NCBI GenBank assembly: GCA_964509335.1
Contig: CAZDXB010000020.1
Span: forward strand, 1 to 55,841
Direction of reading: 5' to 3'
Origin: CAZDXB01 sp964509335
Lineage (GTDB): Bacteria; Bacteroidota; Ignavibacteria; Kapaibacteriales; UBA2268
DNA length: 55,841 nt
The notes under the pieces are model-generated. The model was not told the DNA's origin and ran no database searches. It saw only the letters and a program-made list of their open reading frames with translations. Shown in pieces: positions 45,158 to 54,044 of the stretch. How positions within the stretch are numbered: position 1 is the first letter of the stretch; each line of letters begins with the position of its first letter. Both the position numbers and the translations under genes were made by a program.

Positions 45158-47086
45158 TTATTTTTTCCTTTTCTTCGGAGGCTTCTTCTTTGTCGGTCTT
45201 TTGTAGCCAGAACCCGCTTTTCCGGGCATAGATTTCCCTTGTTTTTCAGCCATTTCTTGCGCCTCCCTCATTTTCTTTTGGAACCATCCTTCCTTCTTCG
45301 GCGCTTTCTTTAAATCCTCGAGAGTCGGGCGTTTCTTGGAGAATTTGTTTATATATATTTGCTGTCCGATTCCCATAAGATTGAATACGAAGTAGTATAG
45401 GTTCAAGCCGGACGGCAAATTAGAAAAAATCAGCGTGAACATAATAGGCATAACGTAAACCAGCGCTTTTTGGCGAGGGTCGGTTATCGTTAGCTTCTGC
45501 TGTATAAACATAGTGATTCCCATAAGCAGAGCTAAGCCAGATAGGAATTGAATTCCAAGGAACGGAAACGGAAGAGTAACCAGAGCGTCCGGTTGCGAAA
45601 GGTCGTTAATCCAGAAAATAAAGTCCGCCTGCCGTAAATCTATAGCAGTCCTTAAAACGCTCCAAAGCGCGAAAAGTATCGGCATCTGTACCAATAGCGG
45701 CAGACAACCGCTCGCGGGATTTATTCCGTATTTGGAATAAAGCTGCATCGTTTCTTTTTGTTGCTTCTGCTGGTCGTCTTTGTATTTCTTTCGGATTTTG
45801 TCCATCTCGGGGTTCAGCAGCTTCATCTTTTGCGCCGAACGCATTTGTTGCACCGAAAGAGGATAAAGGACAATTTTCATCAATACCGAGAAAACGATTA
45901 TAGTAAGCCCCCAACTCGAGATGAAAAGATGAACGAAATGGAAGAACGGCAATATTAGGTATTCGCCGATGTATCTTATAGGTCCCCAGCCGAAATACAT
46001 CATATCCGATAGGGCGTATTTATCCACTCTGTCGTAATCGAGCGGACCGATGAAAATCTTGAACTCTTTTATATCTTTGCCGCCGTCGTAAGGAACTCGG
46101 AAAGACAAATCGTATCTTTCAACTATTCCGTCGTTGCTAACTCTCGTTTTAGTTCCCGTTAAATCGACTGTGCCGTCGAAGCTTTTGTAAGGTTGAGGGA
46201 TAATCGCCGCGCCGAAATACTTTATTTTTACGCCCGCGTAATCGATTAATCCTGTGCCGTGGTCTTCTACAGGCTCGTCCTCGTCGGCGTTTAAAGTCAA
46301 TAGTTCGTCGTTCAAGGACGCCATAGCCTCGGCTTGGTCGGATTCGTCAACCGTGCTTTTCTCTTGGTATCTCAGCCCGTCCGACCATACGTAATCGTAG
46401 CCTCGGGTAGTCAGAATGTCCGTAAGATTGCTAACCTCAATCGCGTTGTCGAATATGTATTTGTCGCCGTAAAAAGTGAATTTCTTTTGTATATATTTGT
46501 CCGGCGCGATTTGCAGCTTGGCGATAAAAGAAAGCGAATCGCCGCCGGTTATTCTGTAGTGATTTTTACTCAAGTTTTGAAACTCAAAGGTTAAATCTCT
46601 GGTGTCAACAGTTTTCGCTTGTTTGGTTATAAAGCGCAAGTAAAGCTCGCCTCTTCTTTTCGGGTCGTCGCTCCATATAAGTTGCGTCGGATAACCGTCC
46701 CATTTGTCGTATTCTTTCAATTTCCATTTGACTAAAGACGCGCCTTTTTCGCTTAAGACGGCTGTAACCAAGTCGGTTTCTATCGTAATCCTGTCTGCTT
46801 TTTTATTTGCGAAAGGGGCTAAGTAAACCCCGTATTTTTTTACCGCTTCAATCGAATCTTTATTAATATATGTTTGCTCTTCTTCGGGGTGTTCCGTAGC
46901 TACTTGTTCGATTTCGTCTTTTGTAGCCGTATCTTGCGCGGTAGCTTCCCTTTCGGCTAATTCCACGCTGTCCATCTTTCTTTGTTCGGAAAGCGGTTCG
47001 TGTTGCGTTTTAACGGATGTGTAATATAGCCATATCATTACGACTATCGTTATAAGAGCTATCGCCATTAGTGATTTTTTATCCAT
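45158..47086 (-). CDS. yidC: Membrane protein insertase YidC
   Basis: 642 residues, YidC/Oxa1 insertase. TM1 is at the N-terminus (LMAIALITIVVMIWLYY). The large periplasmic beta domain (~65-370) is rich in Asp/Lys. The conserved C-terminal membrane region (~375-600) includes LTIIVFSVLMKIVLYPLSVQ with the hydrophilic-groove Arg in QQMRSAQKMK, YGINPASGCLPLLVQMPILFAL, and VMPIMFTLIFSNLPSGLNLYY. A very basic lysine-rich tail (KRPTKKKPPKKRKK) probably contacts ribosomes. Gene order rpmH-rnpA-yidD-yidC is the classical arrangement. The gene begins 15 bases after yidD. Confidence 0.96.
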   Translation of the reverse strand: MDKKSLMAIALITIVVMIWLYYTSVKTQHEPLSEQRKMDSVELAEREATAQDTATKDEIEQVATEHPEEEQTYINKDSIEAVKKYGVYLAPFANKKADRITIETDLVTAVLSEKGASLVKWKLKEYDKWDGYPTQLIWSDDPKRRGELYLRFITKQAKTVDTRDLTFEFQNLSKNHYRITGGDSLSFIAKLQIAPDKYIQKKFTFYGDKYIFDNAIEVSNLTDILTTRGYDYVWSDGLRYQEKSTVDESDQAEAMASLNDELLTLNADEDEPVEDHGTGLIDYAGVKIKYFGAAIIPQPYKSFDGTVDLTGTKTRVSNDGIVERYDLSFRVPYDGGKDIKEFKIFIGPLDYDRVDKYALSDMMYFGWGPIRYIGEYLILPFFHFVHLFISSWGLTIIVFSVLMKIVLYPLSVQQMRSAQKMKLLNPEMDKIRKKYKDDQQKQQKETMQLYSKYGINPASGCLPLLVQMPILFALWSVLRTAIDLRQADFIFWINDLSQPDALVTLPFPFLGIQFLSGLALLMGITMFIQQKLTITDPRQKALVYVMPIMFTLIFSNLPSGLNLYYFVFNLMGIGQQIYINKFSKKRPTLEDLKKAPKKEGWFQKKMREAQEMAEKQGKSMPGKAGSGYKRPTKKKPPKKRKK

Positions 47087-47100
47087 ACAAAAACCCGAAG

Positions 47101-47382
47101 TTAAAGTAATTCATAATAATTTGACAAATCGAGAGCGTTTGCGTCGCCCTTAATTTTTATTTTGGCGTTTTTACCCGGCACGGGGTCGTAACCGCCCGGA
47201 TTAAAAGGATGGCACCTGCCGATTCGTTTAATAGACATAAAGCCGCCTTTGAGCAATCCAAACTCTCTTATAGCTTGCATTGAATAATCGGAGCAAGTAG
47301 GGTAAAAACGGCAAGAATTCGGCAAAAAAGGAGAAATCGCTTTTTTGTAAAACTTTATCAGATATATGACTATCGTTTTCAA
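47101..47382 (-). CDS. yidD: Membrane protein insertion efficiency factor YidD
   Basis: 93 residues with the YidD pattern: IYLIKFYKKAISPFLPNSCRF, then YPTCSDYSMQAIREFGLLKG and RCHPFNPGGYDPVPG. It is a small peripheral membrane protein thought to aid YidC-dependent insertion. Its start overlaps the rnpA stop by 4 bases. Confidence 0.95.
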   Translation of the reverse strand: MKTIVIYLIKFYKKAISPFLPNSCRFYPTCSDYSMQAIREFGLLKGGFMSIKRIGRCHPFNPGGYDPVPGKNAKIKIKGDANALDLSNYYELL

Positions 47383-47783
47383 CTTCTTTTTTCCTCTTTA
47401 CCGTATGATTCAACCGCCGCGTCTATTAGCTTCTCGACTGTAGGCGCGATGTTTTTCAAATTTATTAATTTAGGATGTTTCGGCGCCTTCTTCCAGCCTA
47501 AAAATATCTCTTCGATACAAGCGAAACTTTCCGTTTTCTCCTCTGCCGCAAGCCTTAAGCTCTCTCTTAGCAACCTTTTTATTCTGTTGCGAACGACCGC
47601 CTTTTTAACGACTTTTCTTCCCACCGAGACAGCGTAATAAGTGTAAATCCTATCCCGCTCTCTCTGCTCGTCTCTAAACTTAACTACCGCGTAACCGTCG
47701 TTTATCCTAAATCTTCGTCCGACCTTGAAAAGTTCGTCGAATTTCTTTTTGCTCTTTATCGTTTTTAAAAATACCTTAGACAT
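47379..47783 (-). CDS. rnpA: Ribonuclease P protein component
   Basis: 134 residues, the RNase P protein subunit that assists the catalytic RNA in tRNA 5' maturation. The RNA-binding signature is VKKAVVRNRIKRLLRESLR (about residues 58-76), preceded by FRINDGYAVVKF and YAVSVGRK. The C-terminal ~25 residues extend beyond the usual end. It follows rpmH by 39 bases and overlaps yidD. Confidence 0.95.
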   Translation of the reverse strand: MSKVFLKTIKSKKKFDELFKVGRRFRINDGYAVVKFRDEQRERDRIYTYYAVSVGRKVVKKAVVRNRIKRLLRESLRLAAEEKTESFACIEEIFLGWKKAPKHPKLINLKNIAPTVEKLIDAAVESYGKEEKRS

Positions 47784-47822
47784 TACGCTAAATAAGCGCG
47801 ATGGATAAAACGTTAGAATCCT

Positions 47823-47978
47823 TTACGCCTTGTTTCTTTCGTCGCTTACCGACAACTTCTGTCTTCCTTTCGCTCTTCTATTCGAAAGGACTTTTCTGCC
47901 GTTCTTTGTCTTCATTCTCGCTCTGAAGCCGTGTTTGTTCGCTCTCTTTCTTCTGCTCGGTTGAAAAGTGCGTTTCAT
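47823..47978 (-). CDS. rpmH: 50S ribosomal protein L34
   Basis: A 51-codon gene beginning MKRTFQPSRRKRANKHGFRA and continuing RMKTKNGRKVLSNRRAKGR, an unmistakable L34 sequence. GAGG lies 8 bases before the ATG at 47978. It is the first gene of the rpmH-rnpA-yidD-yidC operon. In many bacteria dnaA and oriC lie upstream; here the upstream gene is a DegT aminotransferase on the same strand, and no DnaA-box cluster was seen. Confidence 0.97.
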   Translation of the reverse strand: MKRTFQPSRRKRANKHGFRARMKTKNGRKVLSNRRAKGRQKLSVSDERNKA

Positions 47979-48031
47979 ATCAAATCCTCGTTATATTAAA
48001 CTAGTTATTTTTTCTCAATTTAAACGAACTA

Positions 48032-48039
48032 CAAAGATA
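48032..48039 (-). promoter_or_regulatory. Candidate -7 element for the rpmH operon
   Basis: TATCTTTG on the minus strand, 54 bases before the rpmH ATG, matches TAnnTTTG exactly. No clear TTTG at -33 spacing was found, so the call is tentative. Confidence 0.4.
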
Positions 48040-48136
48040 ATATTTTTTTTTCGAAAAGAATAAACAGTTTTAAGAAAAAATGGGACGATAATTAAAAAGA
48101 CGCAGGAAATCTGAACAGCGATGTTTTTTACATAAC

Positions 48137-49309
48137 CTAAGCTGAATTCTCGTAAAACTCCGCTACTTTCCCGACTACGTATTTGATTTGCTCTTCTGTT
48201 ATCTCGGGGTATATCGGAAGAGCCAAGCTGTGTTCCGCTAAGAAATTCGCTACCGGAAATTCCTCGTCCTTTTGGCAGAGATGTTTGAAACACTCTTGCC
48301 GATGGAATGGAACGGGATAGTATATCTCCGAGCCGATTTCGTGAACATTCAAAAACTCCCTCAATTCGTCGCGCTTCGGCACGCGTATAACGTATTGATT
48401 GTATATATGATAATCATGATGAGCAGAGTCCTTATAAACCGCTTTCGGAAGCAATACGGTATTATTCTCGTCGAATTCCAAAACGCCGACCTTCTCGGCT
48501 AACCCAGCGTCGATAAATAGCTCGTTATACAAATTAGCGTTCTTCCTTCTCGCGGCGTGCCACTCCTCCAAACGCTTGAATTTAACTTTCAAAACCGCCG
48601 CTTGAATACCGTCCAATCTAAAATTGCCGCCAACGAATTTATGATAATATTTCGGCGCCATTCCGTGATTTCTCATCTTCTTGAGTTTTTCGGAGAACTC
48701 TTCGTCTTTGGTCGTAATCAAGCCGCCGTCGCCGAACGCTCCGAGATTCTTCGTCGGATAAAACGAAAAGCATCCAGCCAAAGCCATCGAACCGGCTTGT
48801 CGTCCGTCGGCGTAAGCCGCGCCAATCGATTGAGCGGCGTCTTCTATCACGGGGATATTATATTCTTCGGAAATTGCCATAATTTCGTCCATATCGGCGC
48901 ATTGACCGAACAAATGCACCGGAATAATCGCTTTGGTCTTCGCGTTTATCAAACTGCGAATTCCGTCGGGATTTATATTAAACGAAACTGGGTCGCTATC
49001 GACGAATTTAGGAACGGCGTTCAATCTGGCGACGACCCCCGCCGTAGCGAAAAAAGAAAACGTCGGTAAAATAACTTCGTCGCCCGGCTTAATATCCAAC
49101 GCCATTAGCGACGCCAAAAGAGCGTCAGTTCCGCTCGAAACGCCAATGCCGTATTTCACGCCCGAATAATCCGCCAACAAATCTTCCAATTCTTCCACTT
49201 CCTTGCCTAATATCAGAGCTTGCGATTCCGCCACTCTCAACATCGCCTCTTCGGCTTCTTCTCGTATTCCTTCGTACTGCTTTTTCAAATCCAATAATGG
49301 AACTTTCAT
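48137..49309 (-). CDS. DegT/DnrJ/EryC1/StrS-family aminotransferase
   Basis: 390 residues, PLP-dependent aminotransferase of the sugar-nucleotide family. It usually transfers an amino group from glutamate to a keto-sugar in surface polysaccharide, lipid A or antibiotic sugar synthesis. The PLP lysine is Lys187 in FSFYPTKNLGAFGDGG, the PLP-nitrogen Asp is in IEDAAQSIGA (~156-165), and the phosphate-binding GVSSGTDALL is at ~56-65. The C-terminal HRQECFK and LPIYPEIT blocks are typical. It stands alone here, with no glycosyltransferase or nucleotide-sugar gene nearby, so the substrate is unknown. Confidence 0.9.
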   Translation of the reverse strand: MKVPLLDLKKQYEGIREEAEEAMLRVAESQALILGKEVEELEDLLADYSGVKYGIGVSSGTDALLASLMALDIKPGDEVILPTFSFFATAGVVARLNAVPKFVDSDPVSFNINPDGIRSLINAKTKAIIPVHLFGQCADMDEIMAISEEYNIPVIEDAAQSIGAAYADGRQAGSMALAGCFSFYPTKNLGAFGDGGLITTKDEEFSEKLKKMRNHGMAPKYYHKFVGGNFRLDGIQAAVLKVKFKRLEEWHAARRKNANLYNELFIDAGLAEKVGVLEFDENNTVLLPKAVYKDSAHHDYHIYNQYVIRVPKRDELREFLNVHEIGSEIYYPVPFHRQECFKHLCQKDEEFPVANFLAEHSLALPIYPEITEEQIKYVVGKVAEFYENSA

Positions 49310-49346
49310 TTATTCCTCTTATTTAAAACAATTTAACACAACTTTA

Positions 49347-49397
49347 ATTTACAAAAAACAACTCCAATTAGCTACGAAAAATAAACCAATTGGAGTT
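49347..49397 (-). terminator. Rho-independent-like terminator behind the M14 peptidase gene
   Basis: Reading on the minus strand, the arms AATTGGAGTT-equivalent (49397-49388 and 49369-49360) form a 10-bp stem with an 18-base loop, directly followed by GTTTTTTGTAAA. The stem plus T tract lies 70 bases past the M14 stop. Confidence 0.55.
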
Positions 49398-49466
49398 ATT
49401 GAAAAATTAAATTAACGAAATAAATAAACCAAAACAAGCGTTTTATAACGTTTTTTTGCTTTATTA

Positions 49467-50897
49467 TCACTCTTTTGGAAATTTATAATGCCCCTTAAAA
49501 TAACGAATTAACTCTTTCATATCATCCGTCGGTCTTTGGTATCTATGCCACTTTTTAGCGACGAAATAGTCGTAAAACCGCTGGCAGGATTTCGCTACTG
49601 CTTCGCCGAGGTTCATATGGTCTTTATAAATTGTCCACTCCTCAAAACATCCGTTGTAGCCGGAGGTAGTCTCCAAAGTCGCCGCCGTAACTTTGTCCTT
49701 ATAATTCAGCCACCACCATACTTCGGGGAATTTCTTCTCCTTCATCTCCTTTCTGCTATCGACGCTCGGACGGACGTCAATCGAATCGCCGCAGTAAAAT
49801 TCGCTAATAGATTTAGCCAACTGCAAATGTCGCTTAAATAAACTATCGCCTTCCGCTTCGAATTTGTCCCCGTTACTAAAATTCGTATATATAAAAGGAC
49901 CCCATTCCGGCGGCGCGTTCTTCGAATGTAGATTTAGAGCTATAATAAAAGGCGGTCCTTTCCTACTAAGCTTAACTATTGTCGAATGTAAAGCCTTAAC
50001 TTCCGGCGGGCAGGTGTCTCGCAAAGCGAAATCGTCTTTTTCCCGAAACCACATCCTTTCCAAATCGTAACTGCTGTCGGGGGTTACTCTGCCATTACCC
50101 AACGCTACCCCGTCGGGATTTACCATCGGGACTATATTAAATATCAGTTTTTTCAAGTCCGCGGCGCCGCAACACAAGTTACATTCGCTAATTAAAAACT
50201 TTACCAAACCTTCAACAACAAACGAAGTCCCCGTTTCCGACGGATGCGTTCGCGAATGAATCCAAACCCTCCTTTTGTTTTTATCGTCGGTTTCCGGGTC
50301 GGTTATCGTTAGCATATTTATATCTCTTCCGAGCTTGGAAGTTCCGATTTTCTCGACTTTCACATACTTGTTCTTCTTAACTGAATTAATGAATTCGTTT
50401 AATCTACGATACGAATACGGATAATACCTCGCCAGCCAAACAGTGTTAGACGAATCGAATCGCTTGGCTATAGTATAGCGGTGTAGAGCGTTCGAGCCTT
50501 CGGCTTTCACGATATTCTCCGGCTTTAGCCTGTGCCAATTCACTTTGTCGTATGAATAAACGGGCAAAACGACCGTTCCGCCGGAGAAGCCGTCGCCTCT
50601 AATATTTATCTGCGTTACTTTTTCCGTATTAACCCCGTCGATTCTAACGTACCACCAAGTCCTGAATCTTTTAGGCAACTCCACGTCCCCGTTGTCGTCT
50701 TTTATCACGACTTGCCACTTTAAGATACCGCTCATAGAATCTTCGTCGGGATTGAGAACGTTGGTAGAGCAACTAGGCGCTTTTTCATTCGGCGTTTTTT
50801 TCGCTTGTCTGCTCGTTTCGCCCGCCGACTGCGCCGAGACGTTTAAGACAAAAGCGAAAAACACGGCTATTACAAACGTCGATAATCTGACTATCAT
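49467..50897 (-). CDS. Secreted M14-family zinc carboxypeptidase-like protein
   Basis: 476 residues. A signal peptide (MIVRLSTFVIAVFFAFVLNV-SAQ) is followed by an N-terminal beta domain (~50-155), as in cytosolic-carboxypeptidase-like M14 proteins, then the peptidase domain. Zinc ligands: His218 and Glu221 in SRTHPSETGTSF, and His324 in ALNLHSKN. The substrate-binding segment is PMVNPDGVALGN, and the catalytic Glu sits in AATLETTSGYNG. It likely cleaves C-terminal residues of extracellular or periplasmic peptides; no T9SS domain is present. A terminator-like hairpin follows. Monocistronic. Confidence 0.85.
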   Translation of the reverse strand: MIVRLSTFVIAVFFAFVLNVSAQSAGETSRQAKKTPNEKAPSCSTNVLNPDEDSMSGILKWQVVIKDDNGDVELPKRFRTWWYVRIDGVNTEKVTQINIRGDGFSGGTVVLPVYSYDKVNWHRLKPENIVKAEGSNALHRYTIAKRFDSSNTVWLARYYPYSYRRLNEFINSVKKNKYVKVEKIGTSKLGRDINMLTITDPETDDKNKRRVWIHSRTHPSETGTSFVVEGLVKFLISECNLCCGAADLKKLIFNIVPMVNPDGVALGNGRVTPDSSYDLERMWFREKDDFALRDTCPPEVKALHSTIVKLSRKGPPFIIALNLHSKNAPPEWGPFIYTNFSNGDKFEAEGDSLFKRHLQLAKSISEFYCGDSIDVRPSVDSRKEMKEKKFPEVWWWLNYKDKVTAATLETTSGYNGCFEEWTIYKDHMNLGEAVAKSCQRFYDYFVAKKWHRYQRPTDDMKELIRYFKGHYKFPKE

Positions 50898-50982
50898 AAC
50901 AATACCTTAACAAATCCTAATGACATACGACAATATAATAAAATAAAGCCGAATCTAATTAACTCGGAACATAAATACGCGG

Positions 50983-52515
50983 CTATGCCTCCACAGAATA
51001 TTTATTGCTCTTCTCGTCGATAGGAATAGGATAATTCCCCGTAAAACAAGCGTCGCAATAACCTATGCCGTCGTCTATAGGCGCCGACTCGAGGAGTTTA
51101 TCCAAACTCAAATAATGCAATGATTCCGCCCCGATAGCTTCGGCTATCTCTTCCTCGCTATTATAATGATTCGCTATCAACTCCTCTTTGCTTGGGAAAT
51201 CCATACCGTAATAGCAAGGATATTTAATCATTGGCGAAGTAATCCTTATGTGCGTTTCCTTCGGATTCGCCGTCTTAATTAATTTCAAAAGATTCTTCGA
51301 TGTCGTGCCTCTAACTATTGAGTCGTCCACTATTACTACATATCTATCTTCAAGAACTCCTCTGACTGGATTGAATTTGACTTTTACTTTTAGCTCCCTG
51401 TTGTTCTGTCCCGGAACTATAAAAGTCCTGCCTACGTAATGGCTTCTAATTAAACCAATCTCGTAAACCGTTTTCTGAAATTCCTCGTCGTTTACTTTAG
51501 CGAATCCCAAAGTGGCAGTGTTGCCGCTATCAGGCACAGCTATAGCCGTAATTTTATCCGCTCCGTTTTTAATAAGCGGACTCTCCAACGCTAAATTCTT
51601 GCCGAGTTTCCGCCTAACTTTATCAACGTTATGTCCAAATATCTTACTGTCGGGTCGGGAAAAATATATATACTCGAAAATGCAATGCCTAGCTTCCGGC
51701 GTTTCGTCGAATATCTTATAGGATTTAATCTCGCCCGTTTCGACCGTCTCGTCGTCTATCACAACCATTTCGTTGTGCTTGACAGACCTTATATACTCCG
51801 CTCCAATTATATCGAAAGCGCAACTTTCCGAGGCGACGCAATAGGAATACTCGTCGCCAACCTTCATCCTTCCAATGCTCAACGGCCGAACTCCGCGCGG
51901 ATCGCGAGCCGCTATTAAGGAATCTTCAGTCAAAATTGCCACGGAATAGGCGCCCCTCGCAGTTCTCAAAGCGTCCCTGACCCTTCGCGTCTTTGTATGC
52001 TCGTTACTTCTCGCAATTAAGTGCAAAAACAGCTCGGTATCCGAAGTAGTCTGGAATATCGCGCCTTCCTCTTGAAGTTTCCTCCATAAAAAACGAGTAT
52101 TCGTCAAATTCCCGTTATGAGAAACCGCCAATATACCGCTGTGATATCGCATAGTAAACGGCTGAATATTCGCCCGTTTCGACGCTCCGGTAGTAGAATA
52201 CCTATTATGCCCTACCGCTGAATCCCCTTTTAAAACGTTGGTCAAAATCCTTGGGTCTGAAAAAACGTCGAGGACAAGCCCATCGTTTCTCGTATAGGCG
52301 AACTTCTTCCTATTCTCTTTCTCGTCCCAGTAAAAACTCGTTATTCCCGCGGCTTCCTGTCCCCTGTGCTGTAGCGAATGCAAACCGTAATAAGTCATAA
52401 TCGACGCTTGCGGATGATTGTAAATTCCGAATACGCCGCAGTTGCATCGCGGCTTATCAATTATTTCGCAAGAGCTTAGGCAATCACCGCTTCCGCCGCA
52501 TAATTTTGTATTCAT
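50983..52515 (-). CDS. purF: Amidophosphoribosyltransferase
   Basis: 510 residues from the ATG at 52515 (a TTG sits one codon upstream). It catalyses the first committed step of purine synthesis, PRPP plus glutamine to phosphoribosylamine. A ~25-residue propeptide precedes the N-terminal nucleophile Cys in NCGVFGIYNHP. The glutaminase domain includes SLQHRGQEAAGI and GHNRYSTTG. The PRTase motif is VVIVDDSIVRGTT. Four cysteines at the positions of the [4Fe-4S]-type enzyme are present (CIFEYIYFSRPDS, CYYGMDFPS, GYCDACFTG), so it is the iron-sulfur form. Monocistronic here; other pur genes are elsewhere. Confidence 0.96.
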   Translation of the reverse strand: MNTKLCGGSGDCLSSCEIIDKPRCNCGVFGIYNHPQASIMTYYGLHSLQHRGQEAAGITSFYWDEKENRKKFAYTRNDGLVLDVFSDPRILTNVLKGDSAVGHNRYSTTGASKRANIQPFTMRYHSGILAVSHNGNLTNTRFLWRKLQEEGAIFQTTSDTELFLHLIARSNEHTKTRRVRDALRTARGAYSVAILTEDSLIAARDPRGVRPLSIGRMKVGDEYSYCVASESCAFDIIGAEYIRSVKHNEMVVIDDETVETGEIKSYKIFDETPEARHCIFEYIYFSRPDSKIFGHNVDKVRRKLGKNLALESPLIKNGADKITAIAVPDSGNTATLGFAKVNDEEFQKTVYEIGLIRSHYVGRTFIVPGQNNRELKVKVKFNPVRGVLEDRYVVIVDDSIVRGTTSKNLLKLIKTANPKETHIRITSPMIKYPCYYGMDFPSKEELIANHYNSEEEIAEAIGAESLHYLSLDKLLESAPIDDGIGYCDACFTGNYPIPIDEKSNKYSVEA

Positions 52516-52601
52516 CAAATTTATCCTGTCAATTTCTCGTTAAAAAAAAGTTAATTTAACAAATTTTCCAGATAGTATAAAAATAAAAATATCCAAAATA
52601 A

Positions 52602-52633
52602 TTTTGTGAAAAGAGAAATATGACTTAAATTTG
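52602..52633 (+). promoter_or_regulatory. Bacteroidota-type promoter of the tRNA-Phe region
   Basis: TTTTG at 52602-52606 and TAAATTTG at 52626-52633 are separated by 19 bases, a full match to TTTG-N19-TAnnTTTG. Transcription starting near 52640 would cover both the interrupted tRNA copy and tRNA-Phe. Confidence 0.65.
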
Positions 52634-52685
52634 TAGTTCTTAAAAGCTGAGCGAGCGGATAGCTGAAAACGTTCTTTTAAATACT

Positions 52686-52775
52686 AGAAGGGTAGCTCAG
52701 TCCCGTAAAATGACGAAATCGTAGATTTCGTCATTTTACGTGGATGCCGATTCCATCGGCGTCGGTAGAACAGAG
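52686..52775 (+). pseudogene. Duplicated tRNA 5' half interrupted by hairpins in the D-loop
   Basis: The sequence GGGTAGCTCAGTC at 52690-52702 repeats the tRNA-Phe segment GGTAGCTCAGTC at 52799-52810, exactly 108 bases apart; the upstream AACGTTCTTTTA is duplicated at the same distance (52668 and 52776). After CAGTC the copy is interrupted by a perfect 17-bp hairpin with loop GTA (52704-52740) and a second 9-bp hairpin, GATGCCGAT/ATCGGCGTC (52743-52763). It then resumes with CGGTAGAACAGAG, matching the D-loop and arm of tRNA-Phe. The anticodon and 3' half are missing. It is therefore a tRNA 5' duplicate with an inserted palindrome. Confidence 0.65.
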
Positions 52776-52793
52776 AACGTTCTTTTATTATAC

Positions 52794-52866
<73 letters not shown>

Positions 52867-52898
52867 CTAACTAAGTAAGCCATAGTTAATCATACAGC

Positions 52899-53582
52899 TT
52901 ACAATATATGTTCCCAGCTCAAATAAATTCCAATAACGACAAATACGCCGCCGGTTATTCGCCGCGCCCAATATTCAAACTTAGTTAGACGGTTGAATAT
53001 TTTGCCGACGTAACTCGCCGCGAAACTTATGACAAAAGCGAACGCAATCACCGGAAAAGCCGTGCCTATGCCATAAACTAAAGGCAAAGCAGTCGTCGAT
53101 TCAAATTTAATCGCTAAAGGGATAAGACTGCCGAAGAACAAACCTGCCGAAACCGGACAAAAAGACAGCGCGAACAAAAAGCCGAGAGCCGCGGCGCCCC
53201 ATATACCCTTATTCTGCATAGAATTCTGAAACCTTTGCGAATATGAAACGCCTCTGCCGATATTTAACTTTATTATCTCCAGCAAAAACAATCCCACAAC
53301 TATCAATAACGGTCCCAGAATGATATTTATATACTTTCTCAAAAAATGAGCTACCTCCGGAACCGATAATAAACTGCCGACTACTATTACCGCGATAATC
53401 AAATAAGCCAACATCCTGCCCAAAGTGTAAAACAAACCCGAAAGCCAAATCGCCGACGCGCTCCCGACTTTCTTGCCGATAAACGTAATCGCCGCTATAT
53501 TAGTAGCCAACGGGCAAGGGCTAATCGACGTTAACACGCCTAGCCAAATTGCCGTCCAAATTCCCGCGGTTAAAAATTCCAT
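52899..53582 (-). CDS. ArsG-family/CcdA-like membrane transporter
   Basis: 227 residues, a DsbD/CcdA-type membrane protein with about six membrane segments. The first reactive-type motif is SISPCPLATNIAAITF and the symmetric one is LSFCPVSAGLFFGSL; both carry a single Cys-Pro as in this family. The combination with an adjacent ArsF-like protein fits the ArsG family, described as efflux permeases for aromatic aminobenzylarsenicals. A general reductant carrier across the membrane (CcdA role) is the alternative. It starts directly after the ArsF-like stop, with GGAG inside that gene's end, so expression is coupled. Confidence 0.72.
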   Translation of the reverse strand: MEFLTAGIWTAIWLGVLTSISPCPLATNIAAITFIGKKVGSASAIWLSGLFYTLGRMLAYLIIAVIVVGSLLSVPEVAHFLRKYINIILGPLLIVVGLFLLEIIKLNIGRGVSYSQRFQNSMQNKGIWGAAALGFLFALSFCPVSAGLFFGSLIPLAIKFESTTALPLVYGIGTAFPVIAFAFVISFAASYVGKIFNRLTKFEYWARRITGGVFVVIGIYLSWEHIL

Positions 53583-54014
53583 TTATACTTTCTCCATATA
53601 ATCTTCAACTTCTTCTTTAACGTATTTAAAATAATCGCTCTTGTCTCTAATTTTTTGCCATACTTTTTGGCAGTTCTTCCACTCTTTAATTTTACCGTTT
53701 TTGTACCTTATAATAATCAGCGATTTTGTGTAAAGCTGAAAATCTTTGATATAATGTTTGTTTTTATCCCTATCGTAATTTATCGTCGTCCACTTTAACT
53801 CGCCGGATTTTAGTTCTTTTGAAAAATACTTCTCGACCGTTTCCTTAGAATATTCCTCTAATTTAATGCAAGCCGAACATCGATAATCGCCGTGAAAATA
53901 AACAACCTTTACGTAATCGTCCGCTTTCTCCGCGCCTCTAATTATACTCGTCCGACTAAAAATAGCCGCTACAAATAAAGCTAAGACGATAAACAAAATT
54001 GATTTTAATTTCAT
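53583..54014 (-). CDS. ArsF-like secreted thioredoxin-fold protein
   Basis: 143 residues. An N-terminal signal or anchor (SILFIVLALFVAAIFS) is followed by a thioredoxin-like domain with the redox motif CSAC in YFHGDYRCSACIKLEEYS. Conserved-looking features include WTTINYDRDKNKHYIKDF and LIIIRYKNGKIKEWKNC. This matches proteins annotated as nitrophenyl compound nitroreductase subunit ArsF, almost always encoded beside ArsG. The biochemical evidence for that name is limited, so the safe statement is a periplasmic CxxC protein that pairs with the CcdA-like transporter. A strong GGAGG precedes the start. It lies 30 bases after the small thioredoxin gene. Confidence 0.7.
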   Translation of the reverse strand: MKLKSILFIVLALFVAAIFSRTSIIRGAEKADDYVKVVYFHGDYRCSACIKLEEYSKETVEKYFSKELKSGELKWTTINYDRDKNKHYIKDFQLYTKSLIIIRYKNGKIKEWKNCQKVWQKIRDKSDYFKYVKEEVEDYMEKV

Positions 54015-54044
54015 AATAAACCTCCATAATTATTAAAATATTTA

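Noticed and set aside
47979..48136. Origin of replication upstream of rpmH
   Set aside because: No dnaA gene and no cluster of TTATCCACA-type boxes; single partial matches at 44855 and inside yidC are isolated.
52516..52523. TAAATTTG on the minus strand directly before purF
   Set aside because: It abuts the start codon and has no -33 partner at 19-21 bases.
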